A DNA stretch of 64,000 nucleotides from Coriaria nepalensis (lineage: Eukaryota; Streptophyta; Magnoliopsida; Cucurbitales; Coriariaceae): the NCBI GenBank assembly GCA_027186245.1, contig CP114488.1, positions 10,273,501 to 10,337,500 on the forward strand, written 5' to 3'. Under the pieces are notes generated by a model. The model ran no database searches. It had not been told where the DNA came from and saw only the letters and a list, made by a program, of their open reading frames with translations. Shown here piece by piece: positions 45,804 through 59,766 of the stretch. Both the position numbers and the translations under genes were made by a program. The number at the start of each line of letters is the position of its first letter. Position 1 is the first letter of the stretch.

Positions 45804-47665
45804 ATGGCCAAACCAAAGGTTCCAAGGCGAACCCTAGATTCTTTCACTGTCAAACACATCAACAAAACCATTAGAGGTAAGCTCCACTTTTTTTTTTTTT
45901 TTCCTCGACAAATAAACAAAATAGTCGATCTCTTTCTTTCTCTACTATGTGTGAGAAAAAAAAAATCATCGGCTCTGCTGCCTGATCAGCCGGAGATTGT
46001 GTGCTTATGAGGCCATCCGATGCATCGAGGCCGTCGTACGTGGCGAAAATTGAGAGGATCGAAGCGGACTCCCGCGGGGCAAACGTGAAGGTGCACGTAC
46101 GGTGGTATTACCGGCCGGAGGAGTCAATCGGTGGCCGGAGACAGTTTCATAGCTCCAAGGAGTTGTTCCTTTCTGATCACTACGATGTTCAGAGAGCCGA
46201 CACTATCGAGGGCAGGTGTACGGTCCATAGCTTCAAGACTTACACGAAGCTCGATGCTGTTGGAAACGACGATTTCTTTTGCCGTTTCGAGTATAATTCC
46301 ACTACTGGAGCTTTCAATCCCGATAGAGTTGCTGTGTAAGATTCAATTTTTTGGATTAAACTCCATTGTTTTAAGCTTCCTCACTAATTTTCCTCAATTT
46401 AGCAGTTTTTCAGTGTCAATTTTTCTTACTATTTGGATTTTTCTTATCTTCTAAGAAAATAAAACTGGTTCAGGATTTTCATTTGTGGCAGGTTTTTTAT
46501 TCAGAAACGTTAATGGGTTGGTCAATTTTTTGAAAACCGTTTCATAATTTCTATTATCAAGTTCTTTAATTTCTTAAATTATCATCCTCTCTTGAAAATT
46601 TTGGGTTAATATTGTGAACTCTTTCTCAATTGAGTTATTGGTGGGGAATTTCATTATTGTAGGTACTGCAAGTGTGAGATGCCTTATAACCCTGACGACC
46701 TAATGGTTCAGTGTGAGGGCTGCACTGATTGGTAAGGCCACACTTATGCCGCTATTAGAATTTATTAGCGGCCTTACATTCTTTGCTACATACTTAGTAC
46801 TTACATTTATGCATAGAGGCATAATTTCTAATGACATTCTGTTAAGTGCCCGAAGTATATTAAAGAGTGTTGAGAATCTATGTTCTAAACCAATGCCTTT
46901 TGATTCAGGTTTCATCCTGCTTGTATAGAGATGTCGATTGAAGAGGCTAAAGTACTTGAACATTTCTTCTGCGAAAGCTGTTCTTCTGAGAGTCAAAAGA
47001 AGTTGCCAAATTCTCATTCTGCTTCCGGATACCCAGAAACGAAGGTATGTTGGCAGAGTTTTGATTGCTCATTCCACATGGCCTCATTTAGGCATGCATG
47101 CAGTTAGATAGAGAGATCTGTTAGGGGTTATGGGTACTGACGTTTATTGATTAAAGTAATAAAAAATCTGTTTCTACTCTCTGTTTTCTGACTGCGATCA
47201 CTTGTTGCACAATATAGAGTGTTGTAGTTCTATCACTAAGTTATGATGGGCTCTGATCGATCAAGGTATTCGCCTTAATGAAAACATAAACGAATCCATT
47301 ATCTTAAGGGGATTGGTGTATTTGTTGAGACTTTCTCGGGTGGACTTGCAGTGAATGAACTTCTACTTGTGATTTTTGAGGAGATTTAAAGTGCTAATAG
47401 GGCCAACATTAACTCTTGTTTAATGAAGTTAACAAATCTAGTGTATGGGAATCAGGATAGTACTACCATTGTTTGATGTTTGCCACGGTCTTGGATTCAT
47501 GATGAACCTTAATGCAGGGCATATGAACTTTTTCTTGTTATATTTATTAGTAAACATTTATTTGGTGCTGATACATGGTTTTTCCATACTGACTTTGCAT
47601 TGTTAATTCTATTAGTAAATGCTTACATGATGTTTCAGGTGGATACAAAGCGGCGCCGGAGGTGA
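45804..47665 (+). CDS. SHL: BAH-PHD chromatin reader, SHORT LIFE/EBS-like
   Basis: SHL and EBS read H3K27me3 through the BAH domain and H3K4me3 through the PHD finger, and delay flowering. The five-exon model codes for 216 residues: 45804-45876, 45990-46335, 46663-46731, 46909-47044, 47639-47665 (651 nt, in phase, GT-AG). The BAH domain is at about 25-140 ([39 protein letters not shown]). The PHD finger is at about 141-192 ([32 protein letters not shown]), with the full Cys4-His-Cys3 set visible. The last exon gives only VDTKRRRR, a basic end like SHL. The N-terminus [22 protein letters not shown], quoted in part, has both SHL and EBS traits, so the assignment to SHL rather than EBS is a judgement. 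Confidence 0.93.
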
Positions 47666-47914
47666 GATAGATAAGTATGTACATATTATGCCATAACCGA
47701 ACTGAAGCTTTTTTCTCTCTTTTAATCTTGGGGTCCCGATGGGATTCAAAGAAGGTTGGAGGCAAGGATTTTGTGGGTTGGATACAAAGCCTCTCCGATA
47801 TACAGATGGAACAAAATTTTGCGGGTGTAAACCCTCTATCTATTTTGATGGGAAGTCACATATGTCCTTGATTGACTGTAATTATTTGTCATGTAATTAT
47901 GTACATTGTATATG

Positions 47915-47951
<37 letters not shown>

Positions 47952-48826
47952 GAGTCATGTATTTAAATTATAGAAGGCAATATGAATGTCATAGTTGCAG
48001 CACCAACATCTAAACCTTCATCAGCTATCTTGATGCCTGATTTTTTGTTTCCCTCTGTATGTTTTTTTTTCCTCGCACAGTTGGAAGATATATAGATTGC
48101 ATACTATGTAAAAAATTCTTGAGTAGGCTGTGTTTATAGTTGATCGAGCAATCTTGATCATATATAAATTTATTTTGAAATATAATGAGATGGTCACAAA
48201 AATAATATGTACTGTTGAGATAAATTGATCGACGCCCACACAAGAATTTTTCTTTGTTTTCAAACCCTAATAAGGTTCGAGTGATGATGACTATATTATA
48301 ACATGTCTAGAACAGCATGTCCCAAACTCGGTTCCCTAGCAACCGAGTAAGAGAAACGACATGTCGTTTAGATTGAAAGCAAGAGAATTACTTTCAAAGT
48401 GACTCACTCTTTATATAGCAGGGCAGAAGGTTTGAAGCAGGGCAATGGTTTGAATACAGGACTGCAACCAGCATTTGTGATGTTGTTTGGCCAAAAGTAA
48501 AAAACCAAGAATATTCGAATTTTCTATGTCAATGTGTTGAAATTTCTTTTCAGATTAAACAGAAACGAATTGTCAAATTCTTATATATATATAGAAGATA
48601 TAGCCAATAAGGCAAAGTCTTTTCTATTCATTTTATGGTTTCGCAAAGTATTAATATATGTACCAGCAGTTAACCAGTACGACTTTTCTATTCTTTCCCA
48701 ATTCAGATCACTCCCCTCGTTACCTTCTAAACAATACAGTTAAAATTAATGCATAACATGATCTATAAATAGACGAACAAGCCGAGGGCTATAACATATA
48801 GCTACAAGGAATTAAATCAAGTCAAA
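47666..48826. other. SHL-like 3' flank and upstream of the PAP cluster
   Basis: A CT repeat is at 47917-47947. A perfect 16-bp palindrome, aaacgacatgtcgttt, is at 48354-48369. No gene is supported. Frames at 47677-48263 lie on both strands and look incidental. Confidence 0.55.
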
Positions 48827-49349
48827 ATGAGTTTGCAAGGGATGTCTTCTTCTACATACTTGGTTGCTGTTTTGGTTTTGGTCCTTTTGAATGTTTCATT
48901 GTTTTGTGATGCTAAAACCAGCACTTATATGTTTGATTATGTGGGAACAGCAGTGCTTGTATCTTGGCTCACTCCACTCGCAAGAGGTCTAAACAAGGTT
49001 CTTTATTGGAGTAGACATAGCGAAAAACGATTCTCAAGTGATTGCGTTGTTGTACAGTATACATGGTACAATTATACTTCTGGTTTCATTCATCATTGCA
49101 ACATTAGTGGCTTGCAGGTAAATGCTTTAACAAACAATTGTCACTTGTAATGGATATTCTTAATTTAAGACTACTAGATTATGTACATAGTTTGCTAGTA
49201 TTGATTGATTAATGTGTATGCATTGTTCGGGCAGTACGATACTAAATACTAGTACCAAGTTGGAGAGGGGAGATTTTTGCGAACATTCTTCTTTACAACT
49301 CCTCCTGCGGTTGGGATTCATGTCCTATATACATTCGGTCTTATCTGTA
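48827..49349 (+). pseudogene. Purple acid phosphatase 5' fragment A
   Basis: A signal peptide-like start (MSLQGMSSSTYLVAV) runs directly into the middle of the PAP exon 2 region (GTAVLVSWLTP, then YTSGFIHHCNISGLQ). The end of exon 1, intron 1 and the start of exon 2 are therefore lost. After an intron, a piece of exon 3 (FFTTPPAVGI, YTFGLI) follows, with an in-frame TAG early in it. The catalytic metallophosphatase half is absent. It could at most code about 100 residues of the N-terminal fibronectin-like domain. It faces fragment B, 250 bases away. Confidence 0.82.
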
Positions 49350-49600
49350 AGAATAGATACATGCATAGAACCTTTTGTTTTGGACATGTTTTTGTACTGT
49401 GTGAATGGATGTATCATCTTACAAATGTTAAATATTGCTTTGGGTTTAGTGGGTTGTTTTGATAGTGTGTAAGTGTAGTGTTTGAATTATAAGTTTGTCC
49501 GAGATCCCTTGCATGAACACATTCACTAGTATAAGGTATAGATCGTTTCAAACAAAATTATGTCGTCAAGAAAAAGATTCGAATGTTGTTAATTAATTAC

Positions 49601-50302
49601 CGATGAGGCCGAATGTATATGGGACATCAATGCCTACAGCAGGAAGAGCTGTAAAGAAGAATGTTCTTGACGAGCTGCCCTCTGCAACGAATGAAATGTA
49701 TTCATCAAATCTTAGTTCCTGTTGCCATTGTTTTGTGAATCGAATTTACCGCTAAGTACTATTAGTAGATATAAAATTAGCAAATAAACTATGTGTACCT
49801 GTAAACCACTGATATTGCAATGATGAATGAAACCGGATTTGTAAGTGTAGTACGTATAATTAAACATCAACACAATCAGTTGAAGTTAGTTTGTTATCAA
49901 CATTAGTCCAGTAATAAACTTGAGTTAGACTTGGTGCAATAGGAATGATCCATGACACGAGCACTGCCGTCCCCAAATGGTCGCCTTGTGTTATATGAAC
50001 CTAAACTCAAGCAAATTACCCCATCTGTCAAAAATATAACTTTATTTTCGATAAATTTCCTAGGAAAACTGAATTTTGCGTATTTAAGAAACTGGATAAT
50101 AGTCAATAAACTGAAGTTTAAATTACCTGTTCGGGTGCATTGGTGCCTGGAGGAGGTGGGAAGGCTGATTGGGGCATATCGGACTGGCCGAGGCCCGTAC
50201 ATAGGTGCTGATTCTCTTGCCAGCACAAAAATCTACAACATTCAGAGTCAAACCCAGTACAGCAATGGAGGCTATTAAAGAAGACAACTTTTGCAAACCC
50301 AT
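49601..50302 (-). pseudogene. Purple acid phosphatase 5' fragment B, inverted relative to A
   Basis: This minus-strand copy keeps a PAP-like order: exon 1 (50302-50127, MGLQKLSSLIASIAV and, in another frame, PPPPGTNAPEQ), exon 2 (50000-49799, HITQGDHLGTAVLVSW to IHHCNISGLQ) and part of exon 3 (ending at 49601, with VPYTFGLIG). Exon lengths differ from the intact gene by 4 and 2 bases, so the frame is broken, and a stop follows DCVDV. The rest of the gene is missing. Together with fragment A it forms a large inverted repeat. Confidence 0.85.
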
Positions 50303-51319
50303 CTTGAGTTTTGTTGTGCAAAGAACAGTATATCATAGCTCTTTACTCTTCATGTATTTATACATGGTTTTATGTGTAAATTAATGCGTCAATTAGCATA
50401 TAACGCAGGGAGTCATGAAAAGGGAGCATAAACGATGAATATTCTGATTATTTGTCATTTCTCAAGTATGACTTGGCTTGGAAAAGACCTTACTGATATT
50501 GACTGATATGACACGCTGCTGAGGCTGTTGTCGCAATTCATGTAGATCAAGGCCAAAACAGAGGATATATCCTCCGTTTCTGAAGTCACCATTCATAATT
50601 TATAAGAGACTTTTGTTTCCAAGTTCTCAAGACTCAAGACTTTGTTCTACGATTCAGGTGGAGTCTACGTTCAAATCCATGCCATTTCCTTGATGCCGCC
50701 TGGTTTTATGCCGTGTAGGTTGGGTAGTATTATCCAATTCGATAATTAGAAAATTCATTCAATAAATGTCAAGCCATTGAAAATGTGAGAGGTAATGTGA
50801 AGCAGCACCTTCATGATAAAATCAACTTCTCATTCATGTTCAGATAGTATTCATCCATGGAGTTGCTCCGGCGTCGTTCTCGCTTGCTACTTGAAGTAGT
50901 CGCATTGAGATTAAGGTAATTTCTTATCTTCTGCCTTTTAAGTTCAATCATCTTTCTATCTATTTTCTTACTTGGGATGAGTAAGTAATGTCGTTTAAAT
51001 GCATCAAATGCGTATTCTCTGTTACCAAATCCATACATCTTTTCACTTGTTTTCTTGTTTTTTTATTTTTATTTTGTCTAAAGTTTCATCAACTCAGGGA
51101 TAGATAGATGAGCCAAAATCTATTGAACTTTTTGTTTAATAACACAAACACATGAAGAGAAAGCTAAATGACAACATACAGAATCAACGGCAGGTAACTA
51201 AAAATACATTCATTATTAGCATAAGAAAACAAAAGCAAACCTATGTAGCTTTTCAATTTTGTTCTCGGCTATTTATTCTGGGAAATACAAATCATAAATC
51301 CATTCTTTTGTGAAGATCA
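50303..51319. other. Intergenic inside the PAP cluster
   Basis: This contains the upstream side of fragment B and the 3' flank of the intact PAP gene. A minus-strand frame at 50811-51038 (75 codons, basic and Ser-rich) has no match I recognise. I do not call it a gene. Confidence 0.55.
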
Positions 51320-53433
51320 TCATGAGTTAGCACTCGTTGAATCATCTTCTGGTTTCCAGAATCTATTGAAAAACCACAAAGTATCAGCTTCCACTGCATA
51401 ACCATCTTGATTCCTATGCCAACTGTAGTAAGCATGGGTTCTGTTCTTTATATCAAATATCGCATGACCGAAACTAGCTTCTCGGTAAGCCGAGTATTTT
51501 GGTTGCGGCTCTGTCATGCTGACAATCATCACAAGAAACAAATATCAATATACATATATTTATTTTCCCTCAAAGTAAAGACCAATTCTATGGATAATAC
51601 AAAAAAAAAAAAAAAAAAATCTTACTTGGTTGCAAGGCCTTCAAGGTTCCCTCCATCCCCAATCGTTATGTAAACGGGTGCGGATTGATCTTTCACGGGC
51701 AGACATAGTCCATTGACTACATTATATGCAATATTCGAAACCCGTTCCTAAAAAGAAAAAAATGTCAACTTTCAATTACTAGGGATGAAGTTTTTTCGGG
51801 GGGGAAAACTGTTTGTCATAGAATGACTTAAATTGACTTACCGATCGTTCATAGGCATGGACATGGCCCGCAAAGACCACATCGACTTTATACTTTACAA
51901 ACCACGCCTCATACTGTACTCTCATGGTCTCTCCTTCCATATAATGGTAGTTGTAGCTATTATACCATGGGGAGTGCATTAGAACAATCAACCATGATGT
52001 TTCGGACCGGTTGACTTTTCGAAACTCTGCCTCGAGCCATTGGTATTGAGGAGTGTATTTACCTGAAGAATTAGAAATCGGAAAATTATGCTGTTAATAT
52101 TCATCAAGAACTTTTGATACAGGATTAGAATAAGGTAAATTTTAAATTCTTGGTCCTTACCATAAGCTGAATATGAAGCCAAGACTATGATGTATGCCGG
52201 TCCTCTCTTGATTGAGTACCAAAACGGAGCGGTACTATTTGATGCTCTATAAGGAACATGGAAACGATTAGTGTAAGGCTTGAACGGTTTGTTTTCACCC
52301 TGCACCCAATGAAAAGCACTCTCTCGATCAGAAATTGTCTTTGTTTGTTACTGGTAGAAGCTAACAAGAAGAGATAAGTACTAACGATATCCGGGACGAA
52401 ATCAAGTTCATGGTTTCCAGCAGTCCATATCCAAGGCTGATAAGCAACACTTCTCTCTACAAATCTTCCCCATGTATCCCATCTTGCATTGTCATGATTC
52501 GGATAATTATCCGCATAAGAAAGATCCCCTACAAACAGTACAGTTTTCCCTTTCTGTGGGTTTAATTCATAGTGAGTAAGCGTCTTATTCGAATCATAAC
52601 TCTGACCAAGATCCCCTGCAAATTAAAGAGCATTTTCTGAATTATACCTTGACACATTCGTCCCTCCTTATCCTTATTTTCATCAAAACGAAAAGTAAAA
52701 TATTACCGATGAGACCAAAGGTGTATGGGACATCCGGACCGACTTTAGGAGGCGTAACGAACCAGAAGGTCCGGGGAGAGTGGCCGAGCCCAACCGTGTA
52801 GTAGTACTTAGTGTCATACTGTTTTTATTAACAATTAACAATTCCCAATTACAATCTACAAAATGCACTAACAAAAATATTACTTTAGTGAATCAAATTT
52901 AAATTGAAAACTTTACCTTCAAGTTTCTGATAGTGGTGTGATGAATGTAACCAGAGGTGTAAGTATAGAACTTGTATCTATTACTCTTGCCCACAGCCTG
53001 TTTCTTCTTATTGCTGTTTTCTTGGGTCCAGTAAACGACGACGTTTGACCCTTCTTCTTTCGGAGTTATCCATGAAACAATCACTGCCTCGCCATCGTGA
53101 TCTCCTTGGGTTATGTGCACCTTTAAAAAAAGGAAAATCAAAACAAAATAATCAGACAAGAAAATCACAGAAAGTAGGACCGTGTTTGGTGAGGAAGAAA
53201 ATGAAATGGAAAATTAGAAAGAGAAAAAGAAAAGAAGAAGAAGAAGAAGATACTTGTTGAGGGGCATTGTAACCGGGAGGAGGCTGGAAGACATCACTAT
53301 CTAAAGGCATATCAAGAGTCTTCTCAACTCTCCTCACAAAACGACTTGTCGATCCTCCATTACAGACTGCTGCGAGACCCGAAACGACAAGAAGTGCAAG
53401 TAGAAAGAAATTAGTACAAAAAGACGATCTCAT
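51320..53433 (-). CDS. Secreted purple acid phosphatase (PAP10/PAP12-like)
   Basis: The eight-exon model codes for 468 residues: 53433-53254, 53120-52917, 52818-52707, 52615-52386, 52299-52161, 52062-51842, 51747-51626, 51518-51320 (1,407 nt, in phase, GT-AG), the normal length of high-molecular-mass plant PAPs. A signal peptide ([17 protein letters not shown]) is followed by the processing-region motif DMPLDSDVF and [10 protein letters not shown]. The fibronectin-like domain spans exons 1-3. The Fe-Zn/Mn active site is complete: GDLG (about 166), GDLSYAD (about 196), GNHELD (about 234), [17 protein letters not shown] and GHVHAYER (about 354). PAPs release phosphate from organic esters in the wall or vacuole. 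PAP10 and PAP12 are secreted and rise in phosphate shortage. The identity with one of the two cannot be resolved. The two fragments next to it are decayed relatives. Confidence 0.95.
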
Positions 53434-55663
53434 CTTTGAAGCCAGCTCTGAGATCTCAACTACTTCTGCTTCTTCTTCTTCCCGCTCTTATATATATATA
53501 TCATATAAAAAAAGTGTTGGACCGGCCGAGTTAGAGCATGGGCTTATCCATGATTGTAATAAAACCCCTGGATTTGTAATACGAAGTTGTCAGAGATGTA
53601 GAAAGAACACGGCCGAGGGGGTGGGGGATTAGCTGGATCAGCTGACTTTTGAGAAGCAGAAATTTCGTGGAAATCAATGTAGTCCTAATTCTATGAATAT
53701 GAATGTATAGACTTATCAGTATATTCGTTTATTCATTCTTTGCTTCCTTTCTTACTTCCTCCATATACGGATTTTTCCCTGTGGACTTGACTTTTTTTTT
53801 TTTCATCGAACAAATAGCCAAAATAAAATAAAATAAAATAAAATAAAAATAAAATCTAGATATGGAGTATTTCTCAATTTAGAATCACTTGAGTTGTTAT
53901 TGCTTATTTTATAAAATCAAATAATATTATTCTAATAATTAAATTTATTTATTTTAATTATAATATAATTATACAAAAAAAAAAAATATATATATATATA
54001 TATAATAATAATATTATTATTATATTTAAATTATCTGATCCGAAATTAAATTAAATTAAATTAAATTTAAAATATCTCTCTCCTTATATCAATCAAACCT
54101 AAATTTAGGAGTAGATAAATTTCTTCCCAATTTTGAACATAAACCCGGATAACTAACTATATGTTCTTATCATGTAATTGGGTTTAGCCTTTTTTTTTAC
54201 CCGGATAAGAAGAACGTATTTTTGCCCAATAGAAATTTATTTCTACTTTAACCAATCACATCGATCGTGACACATAAAATGAGCACATTAAAAAAACCTT
54301 ATGTATCATAATATGATTAATTGGAATTAAAATATGATCGAACGGAACGATGTATAATTGCTTCTTCTTGGACCACAACTCCACACACACACGAGACACC
54401 CTATGTCAAATGGGCCTATTAGGCTGCTCTACTACTTAGTCTACTGTCAATGGCCTACAAACAGTGTTCTTGGGCCGAAACAAGTCCAAATGAAGTAGTA
54501 GTAAACCCAATATATTGAAAATGAACCGCATCCATATAGGGTAGGGGACCTCGGAACAGCTGGGGCAGACCACTGCACGTATTACTTGAAGATATATATA
54601 TATATATATATGTTCCTTGGCTACACAAACCGAGGAGACTATACTATATCTTCAAGCATTAAAGAGTCGTTGAATGCAGCAATGTCACGCTTCGAAGTTT
54701 GCTTGACCTTCAAATTGAGTTGAGTGCTCCAAATCCTTACTTATCAATTTGATGTTCTTCCTTTTCACACCGAAAACAATTTATTATTATTTTAATTACA
54801 AAAAAGGATTAAAAAGCCGATAAGTCTATATCTTATCCAACCAACTAACTTTCCTTTTGGGTATGTCTTGCCGGTGGCTTAACAAGTGATAAGGATATGT
54901 TTGGTAATAGAATCTGCTGATTTTATGTTTTAAATTATAATTACATGAAAAATGGAGAATATAATAATTTGATAATAAAATTTGATATCAAAATATTTTA
55001 ATCTCAATTTTTATAAAATATATTTTTAAGTATTAAAATGTTAAAATATGAATATTAATATTTGTAATTTATATATTTTAAATATAAAATAATACAATTA
55101 TAATTTTAAAATGCATTGTTATTATTTGTGATTCATACGACACCTACGAATCGAACATCATCTTTTCTCTCTTTTATTAATACATTTTCGTTCTTCTTAT
55201 AAATCGAAGATCCCTAATTTCTTTATTTTACGATTGCTCTATTTTGCGTTTGATCTATTTTCCCAAAAACATGCTTTTGATCTTCTTCTTTTTCTTCTTT
55301 TTTTTCCTTTTTTTTTTTTTTTTTTTTTAACAACGTAAGGAGCGACCATTCGACTCCCACTCTCCCGTATAAAATTACTGCCATCTGTCAACACTCCATT
55401 GGCTCTTCTCTCTAGTCTTCTATTCAAGAAAAAACGACAATATCAGACATTATATGATACATTATCTTCTTCATGTAGCTATTGAAGAATCTACTCCATC
55501 TAACTTTTGTGGGGTCCACCATTATCTAAATCGACGGGGTCGATTTCGTGTTCGTTTAATCACGTCAACCAAACACCCCCTTAGGTTCTAACTATATATA
55601 TGGTTTCGCGGGCCACCGGGCCCAAACCAACCGATTCCTCCTTCTCTTTAACACCTGCAAAAC
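53434..55663. other. Promoter region between divergent PAP and RD19-like genes
   Basis: The genes are divergent. TATA-like stretches are at about 53490-53510 (for PAP, minus strand) and 55593-55602 (for RD19-like). AAAAT repeats are at 53820-53853, AT-only DNA at 53.93-54.06 kb, a TA run at 54593-54611 and a poly(T) run at about 55310-55328. I see no gene. Confidence 0.6.
53719..53726. promoter_or_regulatory. P1BS-like element upstream of PAP
   Basis: GTATATTC fits GNATATNC, the palindromic site bound by PHR1-type MYB factors in phosphate-starvation genes. It lies 286 bases before the PAP start. Such a short site occurs by chance fairly often in AT-rich DNA. Confidence 0.4.
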
Positions 55664-57479
<1,816 letters not shown>

Positions 57480-58464
57480 CTTCTGAGCTCATAACGTGAT
57501 CTTTAGTACTCTTGAATTAATGCCTGTACATATGTAATGCTACATTTCGGGACTGCCATAAGACTCCCGACCCCTAAATCGTTGAACTGTTATGTTGAAG
57601 TATTCGATTTGGGATGTGGAATCTCTCGCTCTCTCTATATATATATCTTCTTCATTGAACTTCTGATCGATGTAGTTTACTTCTTTGCCGATCATCTCAC
57701 TTTCATTTTATTCATGTGTGTTATTTTCCTAGAGCCACTTGCTTAATGGAGAAGAGAATCTCTCGTTAAGGTCTTTTCTATCTTTGAAAATTATAATAGT
57801 AATTTTACGTGATTTATATATTGCACTAAAACATGATTCCTTGCTTAAGGCGGTGGAGGAAAACAGAAATAATGGGCAGACGAGTGAGATGACTCCTCGC
57901 TAAATCATACGGAGTCTCACATTGAGTATCGGCCTTTTTCAATTTGGGCCTTGAATTGATGTCGTTTATACTTGTTGGGGCTAATCGTGGGTTTGTATAT
58001 GATTTAGAGACTGGAATTGGTCAATTTTTGGACCACCCCCAACACCCTCCCTCCCCCCAGGCCAGGAAAAAAAAAAAAAAAAACACATAAAATATGTTAT
58101 GCAGTTAACTGCCTTATAGCACTTTTTTCTTTTTTTAGGTCTCAGATCCATTTATTTGGAGCAAGACACATTTAAAACATCTAACAAGAAAGATTCAAAT
58201 GGTCTTAATTTAATTTAGTTTATTAATAAAAATATATCATATTATTTATTTATTAAAATAATATAATAAAATTTTACACTAAACTTAATATAGAAGCATC
58301 AAAATATATCCATAATTAATATATTAAAGACTGGCATGTATATATATATATAAATGTACATATTAGATGAAATATTGCAAAATGGAACCCACTTGAAGTT
58401 GTCTTTCAAGTTTATAGGACAAATTCCTAGAGCCATTTTATATATAGAGAGTATCAACCTTTCA

Positions 58465-58511
<47 letters not shown>

Positions 58512-58868
58512 TAGTTAAACAAGCATGCATGAGGATTACTTAATGCTTTCTTAGTATACCTATTATCAAGTAGAAATCTAACTACAAGATGCCCACCTAG
58601 CTACTCTTTTTTTTTTTTCTTTTTTCTCAAGCATTAGCCTTAAAATATTCATCTTGAGGCAAAGGTATAGCTAGGTCGCTCATAGGGCGATTCCCTACAT
58701 GCATTATTATATCATATTAACGTACTAGCTAGTTAAATTAAGGGTCACATAGAGTAGCTTGCATCAAGATTGCAACATTTATATATTGATGAGTAATAAA
58801 CTTTAGGGCAAAACACACTGGAAAAATTAAAACGGGTAAGAATAAATTCTCGATTATGCTATCATAGG

Positions 58869-58913
<45 letters not shown>

Positions 58914-59766
58914 TATGATCGTGTTCCAGATACACTAAACATTGTTAGTTTAAATTTGTAAGGTTATTGGTTGTTTTAAGAGTTTAGATATAATAAATTA
59001 ATAATAATTACATGAGATCTTGTTTGTAATACATGGGGTTTTTTCAGTTTGGCACATGATAATTAATATAACATCATATGATAATAAGTTAGACGGGATT
59101 GACGAATGTGTTACATTTATGATGAAGAAAAAAAAAAAGTTTGCGAGCTAACTAGCTATGTAATAAGATTTGGTTCCAATACCATTGAGGCTTTATAGCA
59201 CCAATGTCCGATCGAAACTCTAACCGGTCGGTCTGAGGTACTCGACGCTATCAATATCTTAAGATTTAATTAATCATACCATGAAGTGTTAGATTAGTAA
59301 TTGTCTTAACAATTTATGATGTTGGAATATAGACAAGCTAAATCGCTAATGAATATATGTCGTGGAGATTATAATAAGAACAGAAGATATAAACAAACAA
59401 TTAAAACCATATTCCTCAATTTCATTCAAACTAATAATGAAAAGTATTAACAGTTTCTAGCTAGTTACTCATCTTCGTGCTCTAGTTCAAGTATCATAAT
59501 TTGCTCTGGATCAATTCAAACCCTATCTGTTTTATCTGACTACATATTAATACAAAGATGTTCATCAAACTCATGCAGACCATATACATTAATACATATA
59601 TATATGCACATCTTCATGCATCGGATTAAGACTAGCTAGTTCTTAAGAAAAATTATTAGTTGATTAAGATGAGCCATATATACAAATTATAAAGCACTAG
59701 TCTATCAATTCTCCCAAAAAAAAAAAAAAAAAAAAAAAGAACAAGATCACATGAGATGACTAAATC
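57480..59766. other. Intergenic, microsatellite-rich
   Basis: TA runs are at 58467-58509 and 58872-58906, with poly(A) or poly(T) runs near 58068-58083, 58609-58623 and 59716-59738. No gene is supported. The 3' UTR of RD19-like lies at the left, that of the SRS gene at the right. Confidence 0.6.

Noticed and set aside
50811..51038. 75-codon minus-strand frame inside the PAP cluster
   Set aside because: Basic and Ser-rich, no signal or domain, and no match to PAP exons.
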